Shown: positions 1-11,453 of the stretch, one piece after another
How positions within the stretch are numbered: position 1 is the first letter of the stretch
Layout: each line of letters opens with the position of its first letter
Assembly: GCA_018389105.1 (NCBI GenBank)
Contig: JACATO010002457.1
Coordinates: forward strand, 1-64,000
Direction: 5' to 3'
From: Nautilus pompilius
Lineage: Eukaryota > Mollusca > Cephalopoda > Nautilida > Nautilidae
DNA length: 64,000 nt
Notes under the pieces: generated by a model
Seen by the model: the letters and a program-made list of their open reading frames with translations, nothing else
What the model was told of the DNA's origin: nothing
The model's database searches: none
Program-made: the position numbers and the translations under genes

Positions 1-401
1 AATGTTGAGCGCATTGTGCAGGCATGGAGTCCTTATTTGAGAAAGGATATCAACTTATTAGACTTCAGCATAAATTTACCATAATGTTCTCAAGCCTTAA
101 GCATTTGGAATATACTAAATGATTAAAAACACTAGATCCTACCTAGTTTACATTTAAGGAGAGGCCTGGCAAATTTTTTTAACAGTTGGCATGCAAGCCA
201 GGTGGGAGGTTGGCGGGGTCTGGAAAATGTCAGAATTTGACTTGAGCGGAAACTACATAAAAGGTTTTGTGTAGGGGTTGAAGTCAAAGTTATAATCATT
301 CTGATCACGCAGATATTTCTATTTTCTCCAGAATAATCCTAGTTATGGAAATATACATTAATCATCATCCATCAAGTAACTTATGGCAAATGAACACCTT
401 T

Positions 402-845
402 TTAACACCTCGTGGCCGGTAGTTCACCTGTTTTCTTGAATTTGGCCTTTAATGAGTTTATTTTGGACATAATTTGGACTTTTGAGGGATAATTTGCTTC
501 CTCAAAAGACAGGTGGTCTTTTTGAAACTCACTCCAGGCTGCATTCCCCACTATGGCCCCATTAGATTTCACAGATATATGCAGCATGGTGGAAGTTACT
601 ACATACTCCTCATCGACACCAAACATCTCTCTCAACAAATTTGATGTGAAAGTTTTGCACATCAAAGCCAGCAATACACACTTTTGAATATTCTGTTTAG
701 GAAAATTGCTGATCAACGTCTTCATGTTCATCGGCAGTTTATCGTTTGAAGCGATCCCCGATGGGTTATTACCTGCCCATGCTTCTTTTTTCAACAAATC
801 AGGATTATGAGGATATATCACCTCACAAACTCTATCAAACAACAA
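402..845 (-). other. Unidentified open reading frame, possibly a repeat-element remnant
   Basis: An uninterrupted minus-strand frame of 147 codons, unusually long for this AT-rich DNA. I do not recognise the translation. About 140 bp further upstream on the same strand (984-1184) a second short frame holds a Cys-rich stretch (CYNCLECSKFARRC) followed by a run of Asp. That loosely resembles a degenerate zinc knuckle of a retroelement Gag. The two frames are not joined by obvious splice sites. A decayed retroelement is one reading and chance is another. No transposase, reverse transcriptase or integrase motif was found. Confidence 0.2.
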
Positions 846-2414
846 TTTTGCATAGTGGATCCTTCCAAATCGTCATTGATATGGTCTCTCTCTTGCTGCT
901 TTGCTGGGCATCCAGAGTTGGCTGCTACTCACAAAAATGATCAAATATTCAATATAGTTGGCATCATTTGCTGCTCCAATTCCTCAAAAGGCTGTTTTGT
1001 TTGTTCTTTTTTTATATTGCCGTTCAGTCTCGTCGTCGTCGTCGTCATCGATTTCTCTGAAAATCAGTTCGGACTGACTATGTCTTGGCTGTTGCCTTCT
1101 GATCGGCTGGCACCTACGGGCGAATTTACTACATTCTAAACAATTATAGCATTTAGCTCTGTGGCAGCTGCATGAGATGGTCATTGCATGATGACTTTAT
1201 TTTACTTCTTGATTCGTAAACAGATAGAGAAGGGGAGGGGTATTTAGCCTTGGCGACGATGGGATGAAGAAAACTCATTGGATTTGGCAATTTCAGGTAC
1301 CAATCAGAATTTAGGAAAATATTTTTTATATCCAATCAGGTAATTCCGTAAATCTCACCAGTTTGGAGTCTCACGTAAACTCCCCAGGCTGGTTTTTGAG
1401 TGAGTAGGCAGGAACAAAGCTGTCTACAGTTACTGATAATAGGGGTCATAATTACAAATTAGCTAAGGTTTCGTCGGTATGGGTTAGGTGTCAGAATATT
1501 CTTTTCATTAATAAAATTGTTGATGAGCAAAATAAGTTTCCATTAAGTGGAGTTAATAGGGAAGAATAGTATTAATCAATTTAAGAATTATGATCATTTC
1601 TTTTCCCTAGAGCCCTGGCTTCTTGCCACCATGTAGGGTACCCTTGATTTGACAGAGAAAGAGAGCAAGCATTGAATTTTTTTCTGGACCCATAGTATAC
1701 AGGGATGTTAGACAAGAGGTTGTGAACAAGCATTTTATGCCGAATGCTCTCTGATCAGCGGCAAGGATGCTGTGTGTCAGGAAGCTGATAAGAGTTTTGG
1801 GGATGTAGCTCAAAGGTCTTGCTATCCAGACTGTACCTTACTAAAGAGAGGAAGCCTCACCTTCCTTGAAATAGTCTGTTTTGTTTTTTGATAATTGTGG
1901 TGGTATAGAAATTTGTCCGATTTTTTTTTTCAGTCTCAAGTTATCTAAGGCCAGAATAGAGCTCAAAATCGAGGTTCTTAGAATAATAAAATAGGGAAAG
2001 CTTATTTTGTTTCTAGGTGCACTTCAGATATGTTCAATATAACAGCTATCCAAATGTCTGGGTGTCAGCTTTAGATCAACAAAAACTCTTGCTCCTGACT
2101 TCATGACGCTGCCCCAAGATAAACTCAGTGTAGCCCAGGTAGTGGTGAGTATTGAACTCTGGACATCAGCTGATCTCCGCCTTCCACTGCTCTCTATTGA
2201 TTCAGGACAGCAAGAGATAGAATTTAATTTTCTGATGATTCTCCCTACTATGACATTGTCATCTAGTTATTGATGAAGCAGTTGCCATAACATCTTGTCC
2301 TAACTAAGCCTTAGAAATCGTATAAGTTGTACGTGTTTTGATTAATTTCCATCCTATTTTTTCATAAGAATAAAAAATTTTTTGCTCCTAGACCAGCTGT
2401 TGTCATAAACTGGT

Positions 2415-2459
2415 CTCTACAGAAGATAATCCCTCTACAGAAGATAATCCCTCTACAGG
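2415..2459. repeat. 18-bp tandem duplication
   Basis: The unit CTCTACAGAAGATAATCC occurs twice back to back (2415-2432 and 2433-2450), followed by the first eight bases of a third copy. It is exact and therefore recent. No function is apparent. Confidence 0.85.
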
Positions 2460-3999
2460 GGCAGCAGCCACGGGTATCTGCTAGAAAGTATTGCCTATCC
2501 TGCAACACTTGGTGTAGGTGGCTCATGGAGGAATGTCATGGGATCAGTTGCTAAAGAAGAATAAGAAGATAACAGGGAAATATGGAAGTATGCCAGACTG
2601 ACCTGACCCTGACAGGAATAAAATAACAAAGTGCAATACAACAATATATCTCCACACAAGCCAGTATTTTACACTTTGCTTAATAACTCTGATATTTATT
2701 AGACCAGTCAGGTTATGCATATGTGGCATTTTTACGTATGAATAACAAGTGATATGCAACTTCAAAATGTTCTGGAATGATGTTAATTGACATTAGCTAT
2801 TAGGTGGTATTTATAGTTCTGGATCTTCATTCTACTGTATGTGGCATTTACTGCAGCCTTTGAACTATTATTTTTGGGCCTTATGTTAGCATAAGCCCAT
2901 AGTCAAAGGAAGTCTTAAAGTGGGAGAATTCGGTATGTTTTTTATTATTAATATTTCCGTTCTTTCAAAAAAAAAAGAAAAAAGATGGAGCAAGGTATTT
3001 TTTTATAGGTCTATTTCTACCCACATTGGATTTCATAAATGATAAATAGGTTACTGAACAAACCTCTGATACACAATAGAATTCTTGTATAAAATCATAG
3101 AAGCATGAATGTTACACGTATTTATGAGGATTAGTTGCACCACCTGTATTAGCAAGTTTTATTAACATTTAATTGGTGGTATAGGGTTGAAAATCCTATG
3201 CAAATTAAGATAAATATACGAAAACAGTATTAAATTAGCCAAAACCTGTGTGGTCAGCATATACTTCATACCAGGTGATGGTATCACCTTGAGAGGTCGG
3301 TCAAGGGACATACATCATCCAGGATGGTAGTGATTCTGTTGTTACCATAAATTAGTTTGGAATTTAAACATGCTGGCAAAGTTAAATCGTCATGTGACAG
3401 TTGGTGCTGATTAAGGTTAAGCTCAGCCACCATAGCAATACTACAGATATGATCTCTTTATTTGTGTGAAAACCCCCGTTCTCCAGTATTGGGTGGATGC
3501 GGCATTCTGCTGGTTGATGCAAATACGTGTAGAATCTCTTCTGGTGCTGGTTTTGGCGCACACTGACAAAAAATAGCAGACTTCCATTTCAGAGTAAAAT
3601 CTGAGGTACCATCTACTACAACCTCCATCTAACTATGGAAGGAAACCAGTAGATCCATACAAATGGACTAGAACAAAAGAGCAAAATGAAACTGAGCTTG
3701 TTCTTGATGGATTGGCATGGATACATCCTAATATTATTCTAAAAGCATATTCCGTTATTGTTATATTTTTATTACTACTTAAAATTTCTAATATAGAGCC
3801 TTAGGAAGAGTTTTACTTAGCTGCTGCATTTCCCAGCTAATATCCTGTTCAAATATTTTCTTTGTTTTTTTTTCAACTAATTTATTTTAAAAATATAAAT
3901 TACTAAATATTTGGAGCTGTGGGAGGCTGAAAGACTGAGTTATGGATGAAAACCAGAGATGGACAGGTACAGAGAGCAAGAAGAAACTCTGTCATGGTA

Positions 4000-4065
4000 A
4001 CTGAATTGATTCCCACTAGGGATCAAACTTGGGCTAGTGTGCTACACACTTGACCATCTACCATC
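4000..4065 (-). repeat. tRNA-like SINE head, degenerate copy
   Basis: Read on the minus strand, the stretch has a Pol III A-box-like segment (GATGGTCAAGTG) followed about 25 bp later by a B-box-like segment (AGTTTGATCCC). Downstream on the minus strand is a GTTTCTTCTTG segment that also follows the head of the copy at 37160. It is shorter between the boxes than the copies at 5485-5745 and 37160-37340. Assignment rests on this similarity. Confidence 0.4.
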
Positions 4066-5484
4066 CTACATTTGGATGCAAATTTGCATATTTATCATTG
4101 TTACACCTGGGCCAGTGAAAAGGTTAAAATAGTCAGGAGCCTCACTAGACTTTAAAGCAACATGGTATGTGTAATAAATGGAAACAGGGATGGTTCTATT
4201 TAGGATCTTGGGCTTATTTCTCGACAAATCTACATAGGGTCTGTGATTCTTAGTGAGCTTTTGTATTTTTGGTGGGGGGAAATATCTTATTACCTAAAGG
4301 AAACCCTTTTGATAATTTTAATCAGAGAATTGAGTTATTTATTATTGTATGATGTAAGGTGATTTTTTAAAATGCGTAACTCGGTGTAAATTGTCTGGAG
4401 AGCAGGGAAAATGATGTCAGCCAGATTGTCAGTTGATTGATTTTTTTTTCCATAGCATTTGTAAATGCATGGCAGTGGCCGGGTTCCTGTAGGAGTGGAT
4501 TATTGTAACACTTTCTGTTGTAGGCTGCTGCTGCTGCTGCTAGGTAGTGGTTGGCATCCATGCAGAACTGATAGATCGTTGCTCATTTCCATGTGAATGT
4601 TGGCTCTTCGTGACACTAATCAGCCATGCATATAATTGATTTGCACACTGTGAGGCAGTTATTTGATATTAATGTTCAAGTTGTGATAGTTTCCTGGATT
4701 GTTACTCTTGTCTGTCTGTCTGTCTGTCTCTTGGTGATGAAGTGATGGAAATTGTTTCAGAAGGATTATACAACTTTGTTATTGTGAAACATAGAATGAA
4801 TATTTCTTGTTTCTTTATGGGGCTGTTATCCTTGTTGTCTAGTGGCTAATTTGAAGTATGAGGGTTACTGTTTAGCCCTCCATTTTGTATATTTCCAATT
4901 TTTGCCCAATTTGGCTTATTTAAGAGATATTAACACCGGCCGACAGGTGAAGGGACGAGTGAGGTTGGGATATCAGGCATGCATGTATGTGCTCAGTGTC
5001 ATGCCTCTGATACAAAAATGTTACTTGCTCTGTTGGAAACAAGACAAGGATAAAAGATTTTTACATAAATTTTTGAGAAAATGCCAAAGTGGCCTTGGTG
5101 GATTTCTTTATCTGCTGATCAAAGAAGATTCTGCAGTTAGATACTCTAATCTACAGTAGGTGTGCGCTCTGGCGACCCCTTTTTAGATCAAAAGTCATTG
5201 TACATTTATTTATTTTTTAATTTGAGGCAGATACAATAAATAGAATTTGTTGCTTCACATTTAAATTTTCACCCAGTTCATTCATATTAAAAGATCTGTG
5301 TTTAAGTCACTTTCACTTTTCCCTCTTGGCATTAAAAAAGATTTTTTTTTTCTTTTAAAATGGGGAAAAAAAACGAAATTAGGGGGCCTTCAAGTGCGAT
5401 GATTGTTCTTCTCATTGAGCCCTGTCCTGACTTGTCAAGGTCTTAAGAACGTCTTGTGGTAACAAGCTAGAGAGGTTAGAGGGT

Positions 5485-5745
5485 ATGGTTTGTGATTTGT
5501 GCAATGATCAGGCTGTGAGCCAGTCAAGAGTTAACTGCAGAACCCCAAGCATTACCCAGAAAACCCTACAGGAACTCTTCATTTTTAGATGTGAGAGGAA
5601 ACACATTTGTCTAGCTGATTAAGAAGAGCTAGAAGAAAACTTGTTAGAGGTATGCCAAACCAAACTGGTCTTGATCAGGAATTGAGTTTGGGCTCTCAAC
5701 CATGGCAGTCCAGTTATTCAATCACTGGACCATCACCTGCTGGTC
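5485..5745 (-). repeat. tRNA-derived SINE, near full-length copy
   Basis: The minus strand starts with a tRNA-like head (GATGGTCCAGTGATTGAAT, then GTTGAGAGCCC and a degenerate B box). A body follows with TTTCCTCT, CATCTAAAA and TGAAGAGTTC. Its tail contains GCAGTTAACTCTTGACTGGC. Head and body line up with the plus-strand copy at 37160-37340 at a similar spacing. The tail matches a fragment at 39925-40060. Copies in different places sharing head and body mark this as a dispersed family. Confidence 0.6.
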
Positions 5746-8700
5746 TTGTCCTTGACATCCTCCATTTACTGTGGCTAATGAATGTAGGTGCTAGTACTGC
5801 ATCATTGAAATTGGGCTCTTTCCATTTAAATGATATTGTGTACACAAAGCACACATGGGGATACTAATGAAGATTTGCATCCTCTTGACTAATTTTGTCA
5901 ACATGTACCTCTCAGTCCCATCTTTATTGGGATGTGGTTAGCTAATCTATTGTTCTATTTGATAAATTAAGAATTTCATTCTTTTTGCAAAATCATAGTT
6001 TGAATTTTAAGTGGGAATGAAATTTAATGTTTTTATCTTAAGTTTCCAAGTCAGTAATTAATACTGCTGCGTTTTGTTGCTTTTTAAGCTCTGTGGGTGG
6101 GAGGGGGGTGGGTGATCTTTCTGAAGATGGTGATGCTTTATTCTAGTTTTGTGAAAACTCAGCCCCTTGAGAGCAGGCTTTATCATTTTCACCTTACTGA
6201 ACATGGTCATCTGAAGTATCATTTTCTTCATCCAACCTATAATAGTAATATGGGATTTCAGTATTGAGAGGGTTAAGATAACCTTTGGGAGAAGCTGTAC
6301 TTTAATTAGTCTGTTTTAAGAGACTACAAAGATAAATGAGCTTGTTTACCATTTTTAGGCAGCCTTTGTTTGTCGGTGGTATTGAATTAAACAGGCGATT
6401 AGTACACCTATCGACTGAGACCTGTATTAACTGTAAGCAGGTTTTGAGGTGTGCAGGAAGTATCTCTAGAAAAGCTTGCTTCTAAAGTTGATGGTGGAGA
6501 GGAACTATAATAGCACCAGCTTGAGATGATGGGGGTAGTAGTTTTGGGTGTCTGAGGAGCAGGGTTTAGTTATGCAGAAGGTAAAATTCTCCACCAGACA
6601 GCCTCTACCAGCAGAGGACATGACATCCTTATTTGGCCTGGGTATGGCTGCAGCCTAGCTATTTCCTGGATATCGAGGTTAGGCTCAGCATCCAAATGAG
6701 GGAGGGGGCAGAGATGTGGTCTGTCTGGGGGTGGGTTTAATAATATACTCTTGTCTTTTTTAGTCACTGGGGATTGGAATCTTCCATTTTTTATTTCCTC
6801 GTTCTCTCTTCCAGCTGACAAATACAAGGTCTGAGGTGTGTGCAAGGATTTCCCTACTCCTACAGCCCTACCCGAGGTGAGTGAGCCAGCAGATACCATT
6901 ATAATTATCATTGTGTTCCTTTACTTAATCGTTGTTTTATACCTGTAGAGAAATTACCAAAACCTGCACATTTTCTAGAACTGATTTTTCACCTGCCATC
7001 TTATTCTCACTAAAGCCAGATTTTACTACTTGCTGTCTAGTAATGTTTTAAATATCTATCTATATTTCTCTAGTCAACCAGATTTAACTTGCTCACAGGG
7101 CACAATTCTAAAATATAAAAACTTTTAAAAAATGCAATTCTCAGTTAAAGAAATGTTTTAGTTTCATGAGAAATCTACAAAACTAAACTGCAGGTAAAAA
7201 CAAACCACTTGCTTGTCAAGTCCCCAGATCAGGCTGGAGCCCACCTGCTTTCCTAATTCTTACAGGTGTCTGATTTCTGTAGACTTGATCCACAACTGTT
7301 GAGGGTGGATGGGGAGAGAAGTTTAGAACTGGAGCCTCAGCTATCCTGTTTACCCTTGCCCATTCAATGCCATTTTATTTTTAACATTTTGTCCCTGTCA
7401 GTACCTGTTAGCCCTTTTAGAAAGGGATATTGTTTTCTTCTGTCACTGGTATTCTGTTAAACAGATGACTTTTTCTAAATGGCTGCTGCTGTAAGATTGA
7501 TGCTTTATAAATTAAGACAGCTGTTGGTAATTCTTTACACTTGTTTCTCCATCTGCTAGCACTGACATCAGATCTATGAAGTCAGACAGCAAAGAAGCTT
7601 CTCAGGCTTGTTAAGTACCCCCTCACCAAAATTAAGGTCTGTTGTTATTGAGTATTCTTTTTCCAGTGCCTGGTTTATTAAAACACTGCATGTAGTAATT
7701 CAAGAAAGAAAAAACGTTTTATGGTAGATACTTTGAATCTTGCCACACAGCTTGTTTTCTCTGGATTAAGTCTGCAGAAAAGTTTTGCATTCTTCTGTGA
7801 GTTCTAAAAAGTCTTGAGATGGAGACGTAGGACAATATCCCATTGAGAACTGTTGCACGTGCTCACCTGCCCTTTTACTGGTTTGTGGTCGCACTTCCCC
7901 TGGAATGTGTTTGGCAAGAAGAGCTGGCGGAAAGTTGCAGAGAGAGAGAACCCAATCAAGGAGCAGAATAGCATTTGTTTGTATAGGCCGCATCATGTTT
8001 TTGAGCATAAAATGATTATGCTTTAAACGCTAGTTCTGTTCAACTCTGTAATCTCTCCCTGCTCACAAACAACCTTCAATGATTGGTTTTTCCCTTTATA
8101 AAAAAAATATAGTATAATGTGATACTGTTAGGAAAGTGAGTAATAGTTTGAGCTTAGAAGTATCATTAGTCATTGAGATTAACATGTGTAATTTAAAGCT
8201 GCACTGTTCACAAATTTAGTGTTTTCTTTTCTGTAAAAGTATGCATCAGAATGTACCAGACTTTATAATTCTCTAGAGATTGTCTGCACGAATGTTAATC
8301 TTATGCGCTCTGCCTACAGTAGAAGCGAGAGAACTCTAGTTCAATTGGGAGTTTTGTTTTAACTACCAAGAAGAAAAGCATTTGTCGCCAGTATTTGATA
8401 ACGAACTTTCATCTTCTAAAAGGTGCAAATGATCCCTCCTGACTATATCATATCTGTTGACATAGTAGCCCCAACTAGAAAAACATGTTCTGTTTTATTA
8501 AACAATGATGGGTTGGTTTGGAATCTGAATCTGGTTTCTTGCTGCTTATTGATAATTCGTATGATGAGCATTATTCTCTGCTGTTTCTTTTGAAGCAACC
8601 TTAGCTTTTAGTATATAGGATTTGCATCAACTCTTGTGAGTGGTTGGTCATTAGTAACATTCTGCTACAGAGTAGAAAACTGTCTGCTTCCATACCATGA

Positions 8701-10440
8701 AATTGTTGGATTAAAAATTTAAAAAGAAAAATTATCATTAGCTAGCAACTCATTTTAGATGTTGTTAATTGTCTTGTGGCTTTTTGTATATTTGGCTTTT
8801 GCTGTTTAAACTTTAGGTTTTGAGATTCATGGTTATCTGAGTGGGCATTTGATCTGTGCAGTGATGGATTAACAAGTTATCTATAGCAGTAACAATGAGT
8901 TTAATTAAATCAGGTTAACAAACCAATAAATTTTTTGAAGCTTAGTAATCAACATTAGTATTTTGTCTACATATTCTTTATCTGTTATAGTGGCTTCCAC
9001 CATCCCTGTCAAGTTTCTGCGGTAACCTTAATCTTCTCTCACTGTGTACATTGTAAAAGCATTAGGTGTTATAGTGCTAAGAGCAAAGCAGAGAGAGAGA
9101 ACACTCTAATCTGAAATTCTTGAATTTTATTAGCCATTTTTTGTGGGTAAACAAATTGTAGGCATGTGATTTTTTAAGTCAACATCACAATTATTGTCTG
9201 CCAACTTAAGGAATGCTAATAATTAAACTAGCCATGGGGAAATGGTGAAATTGAATTTCTTAATTGATATTGTCTACCTGTCTTTGTTTTTATGAACTTG
9301 TATTTTTTTTGTTGTTTTTTGACATTCATGGCTCTGCTGAACCTGAAGTAGCGCAGTAGACAGGTGACAATTTCCAATAAAATCATGTGCAAATTAGAAT
9401 TGTAAGTTGTTGCTTTTCTTTAGATTTTTATGCAGATGATTGTATTTTGTCTTCAGCAATCAGTTTGGATCTTTTTTCAATGATTTCTGAAATCTAAGTA
9501 TATTTTTAAAAAATTTGCCATTCTTCAAGCAAGAAATTGCAGTTTAGTTTGCTGACTTCAGAATGTTTGGAATCACTGCTCTTGCCTTCTGATTACGAAA
9601 ACAGCAGTGATTATAAAATCTTTTGACTAGAAGCAACGGCGAACCGGCCACGAACTTGATGGTTTGTTAATTTTTTTGACAGAAAGGTGGCACCATGTGA
9701 CGCAACAATAGGTGACAGGTTTTAGTTGGTGACGAGTTTGAAGTTTCTCTCGTGTTTCCATTATGTAAAAACTAGTTTTCCCATTTTCTGCTTAGCAAAA
9801 TATTCATAATCAGAAGTTTAAAAATCTGAAAAATTCTGTGGAATTTCTTGGTGTTGCTTCGCATTTTTTGTCAAGTCAACAAACTAAGTCTTCTGGTTTG
9901 GAGTTCACAATAAAAAGCACCTTACTCTCGTTTCTGGTTACTTGTTGTCTGCTGAATCCAGTTATCGCATGGGTACCATAATATGCAGTTTCTTGAGTAA
10001 TCAAATCAAATCAACTGATTTTTTTTTTAAGTTTTAGGACACATGTCAAAAAAAAAACAGGTCAATTGATTAAAATTTACTTCATCAAACAATCTGATTA
10101 TGCAAAAATTATCATTGTTGCATGAAAACAGTCTACATTGGGCTCAGAAGTTGCTATTACATTCTTCTGTCTCTCCTCGCTGAACTGCTGCAAAACTTTT
10201 TACTTTCTGGGTATCTGAGTGATGTGAAAACTTTCTGTAAAATACCTGCTGAAATTATAGTTATTTTTGAAGATATTTAATGCAGAAAGGCAACGTTATT
10301 AGTAATGGCTGTAACTAGGTCTTATTGATAACTACTGGATTTTCTATTGCTACATCTAAAGTATTACGTTGTTACAAACTTTTTGATGGTTTTTTTAACC
10401 ACAACAATGAGAGATTTCATATTGTTGCTAAACGTGAAGT

Positions 10441-11453
10441 TTATTAATCAAATTCAGTTCCATTACAATCAAAACACTTCTACCAACAAGTTACAAGTGC
10501 ATTTATACCATCTTGAAAAAAAAATCTGGATTTCTGGAATCAATAAAGTGTTGGTAGGCAGTTTCAATCGCTGCTTGGTTGGAGAAGGATTTGATACAGA
10601 GGAATCTGTCGAGCTGTTTGAAAAGGTGGGAGAAAGGTCTGGTGAATGGGCTGGTTGAGGGAGAACTTCGTACCCTAACCTGTTCAATTTCTGAAGAGTC
10701 AGTTTTGCAACATGAGGACGAGCATTGTCGTGGAGCAGGATTGGGCCTCTTTGATTCACTGATGCCAGCTGTCGTCGGGAGAGTTTCTGATAAACAACAT
10801 TTAATTCATGACAGTACCTTTCAGATGTGATGGTTTCGCCAGGTTGCAAGAAGTTACTGTATAGTGGATGACACCAGTTACAGTCCACCAGACTGTGACT
10901 ATGACCTTTGGGTGGAGGCTGGATTTTGGAATGTGGTTAGGCGCCATGTCTCTGTTGAGCCACTATGCTGATCGTTTATGATTGTCGTAAAGGATCCATT
11001 TTTTATTATACGTAATGATTCAGTCAAGGAATGGGTTGCTTTTGTTTCTTATGACAAGTGAAGAGCAGATCTCAAATTGATGATTTTGTTGTTGTGCATT
11101 CAACTCGTGAGGTACCCACTTGTCAAGCTTTTTCACCTGGCCAATTGCATCAAGATGCCGGGAAACAGTTGCAGTGTTTGCGTCAAGCTCTCCAGCAATT
11201 TATCACACTGTTTTTCTTGGATCGGCTTCAACTGAGGCTTTCAGACGGTGGTCGTCACAGCTGGAAGGACGTCCGCTACGTTCCTTATGATCGAGGCACA
11301 CATCTCCTGATCGAAACTTTGCAAACCATCGTTGTACTGTGCACTCATTTGCTGTGTCCTCGCCCCCTGCCTGCTTAATGTTACGAGTTGCCTCGCTCGC
11401 TCTGTGGCCTGGTTTGAACTCATGAAGCAAAATGGCACGAAAAATTGTTCCAT
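10441..11453 (-). pseudogene. Mariner-type transposase, decayed copy
   Basis: This is a remnant of a Tc1/mariner-superfamily DNA transposon of the mariner type (DD34D). From the start near 11453 to the end near 10444 it spans about 337 codons, close to the usual 345. Visible conserved pieces, in order, are HEFKPGHRASEATRNI, the WFAKFRSGD and ERSGRPS helix-turn-helix region, VKKLDKWVPHEL, LLHDNARPHV, HSPDLSPT and a C-terminal KCFDCNG. It is dead. There is a frameshift near the N-terminus, stops at 11020-11022 and 10963-10965, and a frameshift near 10630 after SPT. A further in-frame TAG lies just before KCFDCNG. The first catalytic Asp codon reads Asn (11005-11007), the second Asp is kept (10727-10729), and the third is lost at the frameshift. 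I could not define the terminal inverted repeats. Confidence 0.88.

Larger units (their letters stand above)
1..10440. other. Non-coding stretch, no recognisable gene
   Basis: AT-rich sequence with many stops in all frames. I see no exon with convincing splice sites plus family similarity. It contains one unexplained minus-strand ORF (402-845), an 18-bp tandem duplication near 2415 and SINE pieces near 4000-4065 and 5485-5745. There are also short simple repeats: a TCTG run near 4710 and a GCT run near 4530. It may be intergenic DNA or a distal 5' intron of the hillarin gene; the sequence alone does not separate these. Confidence 0.5.
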
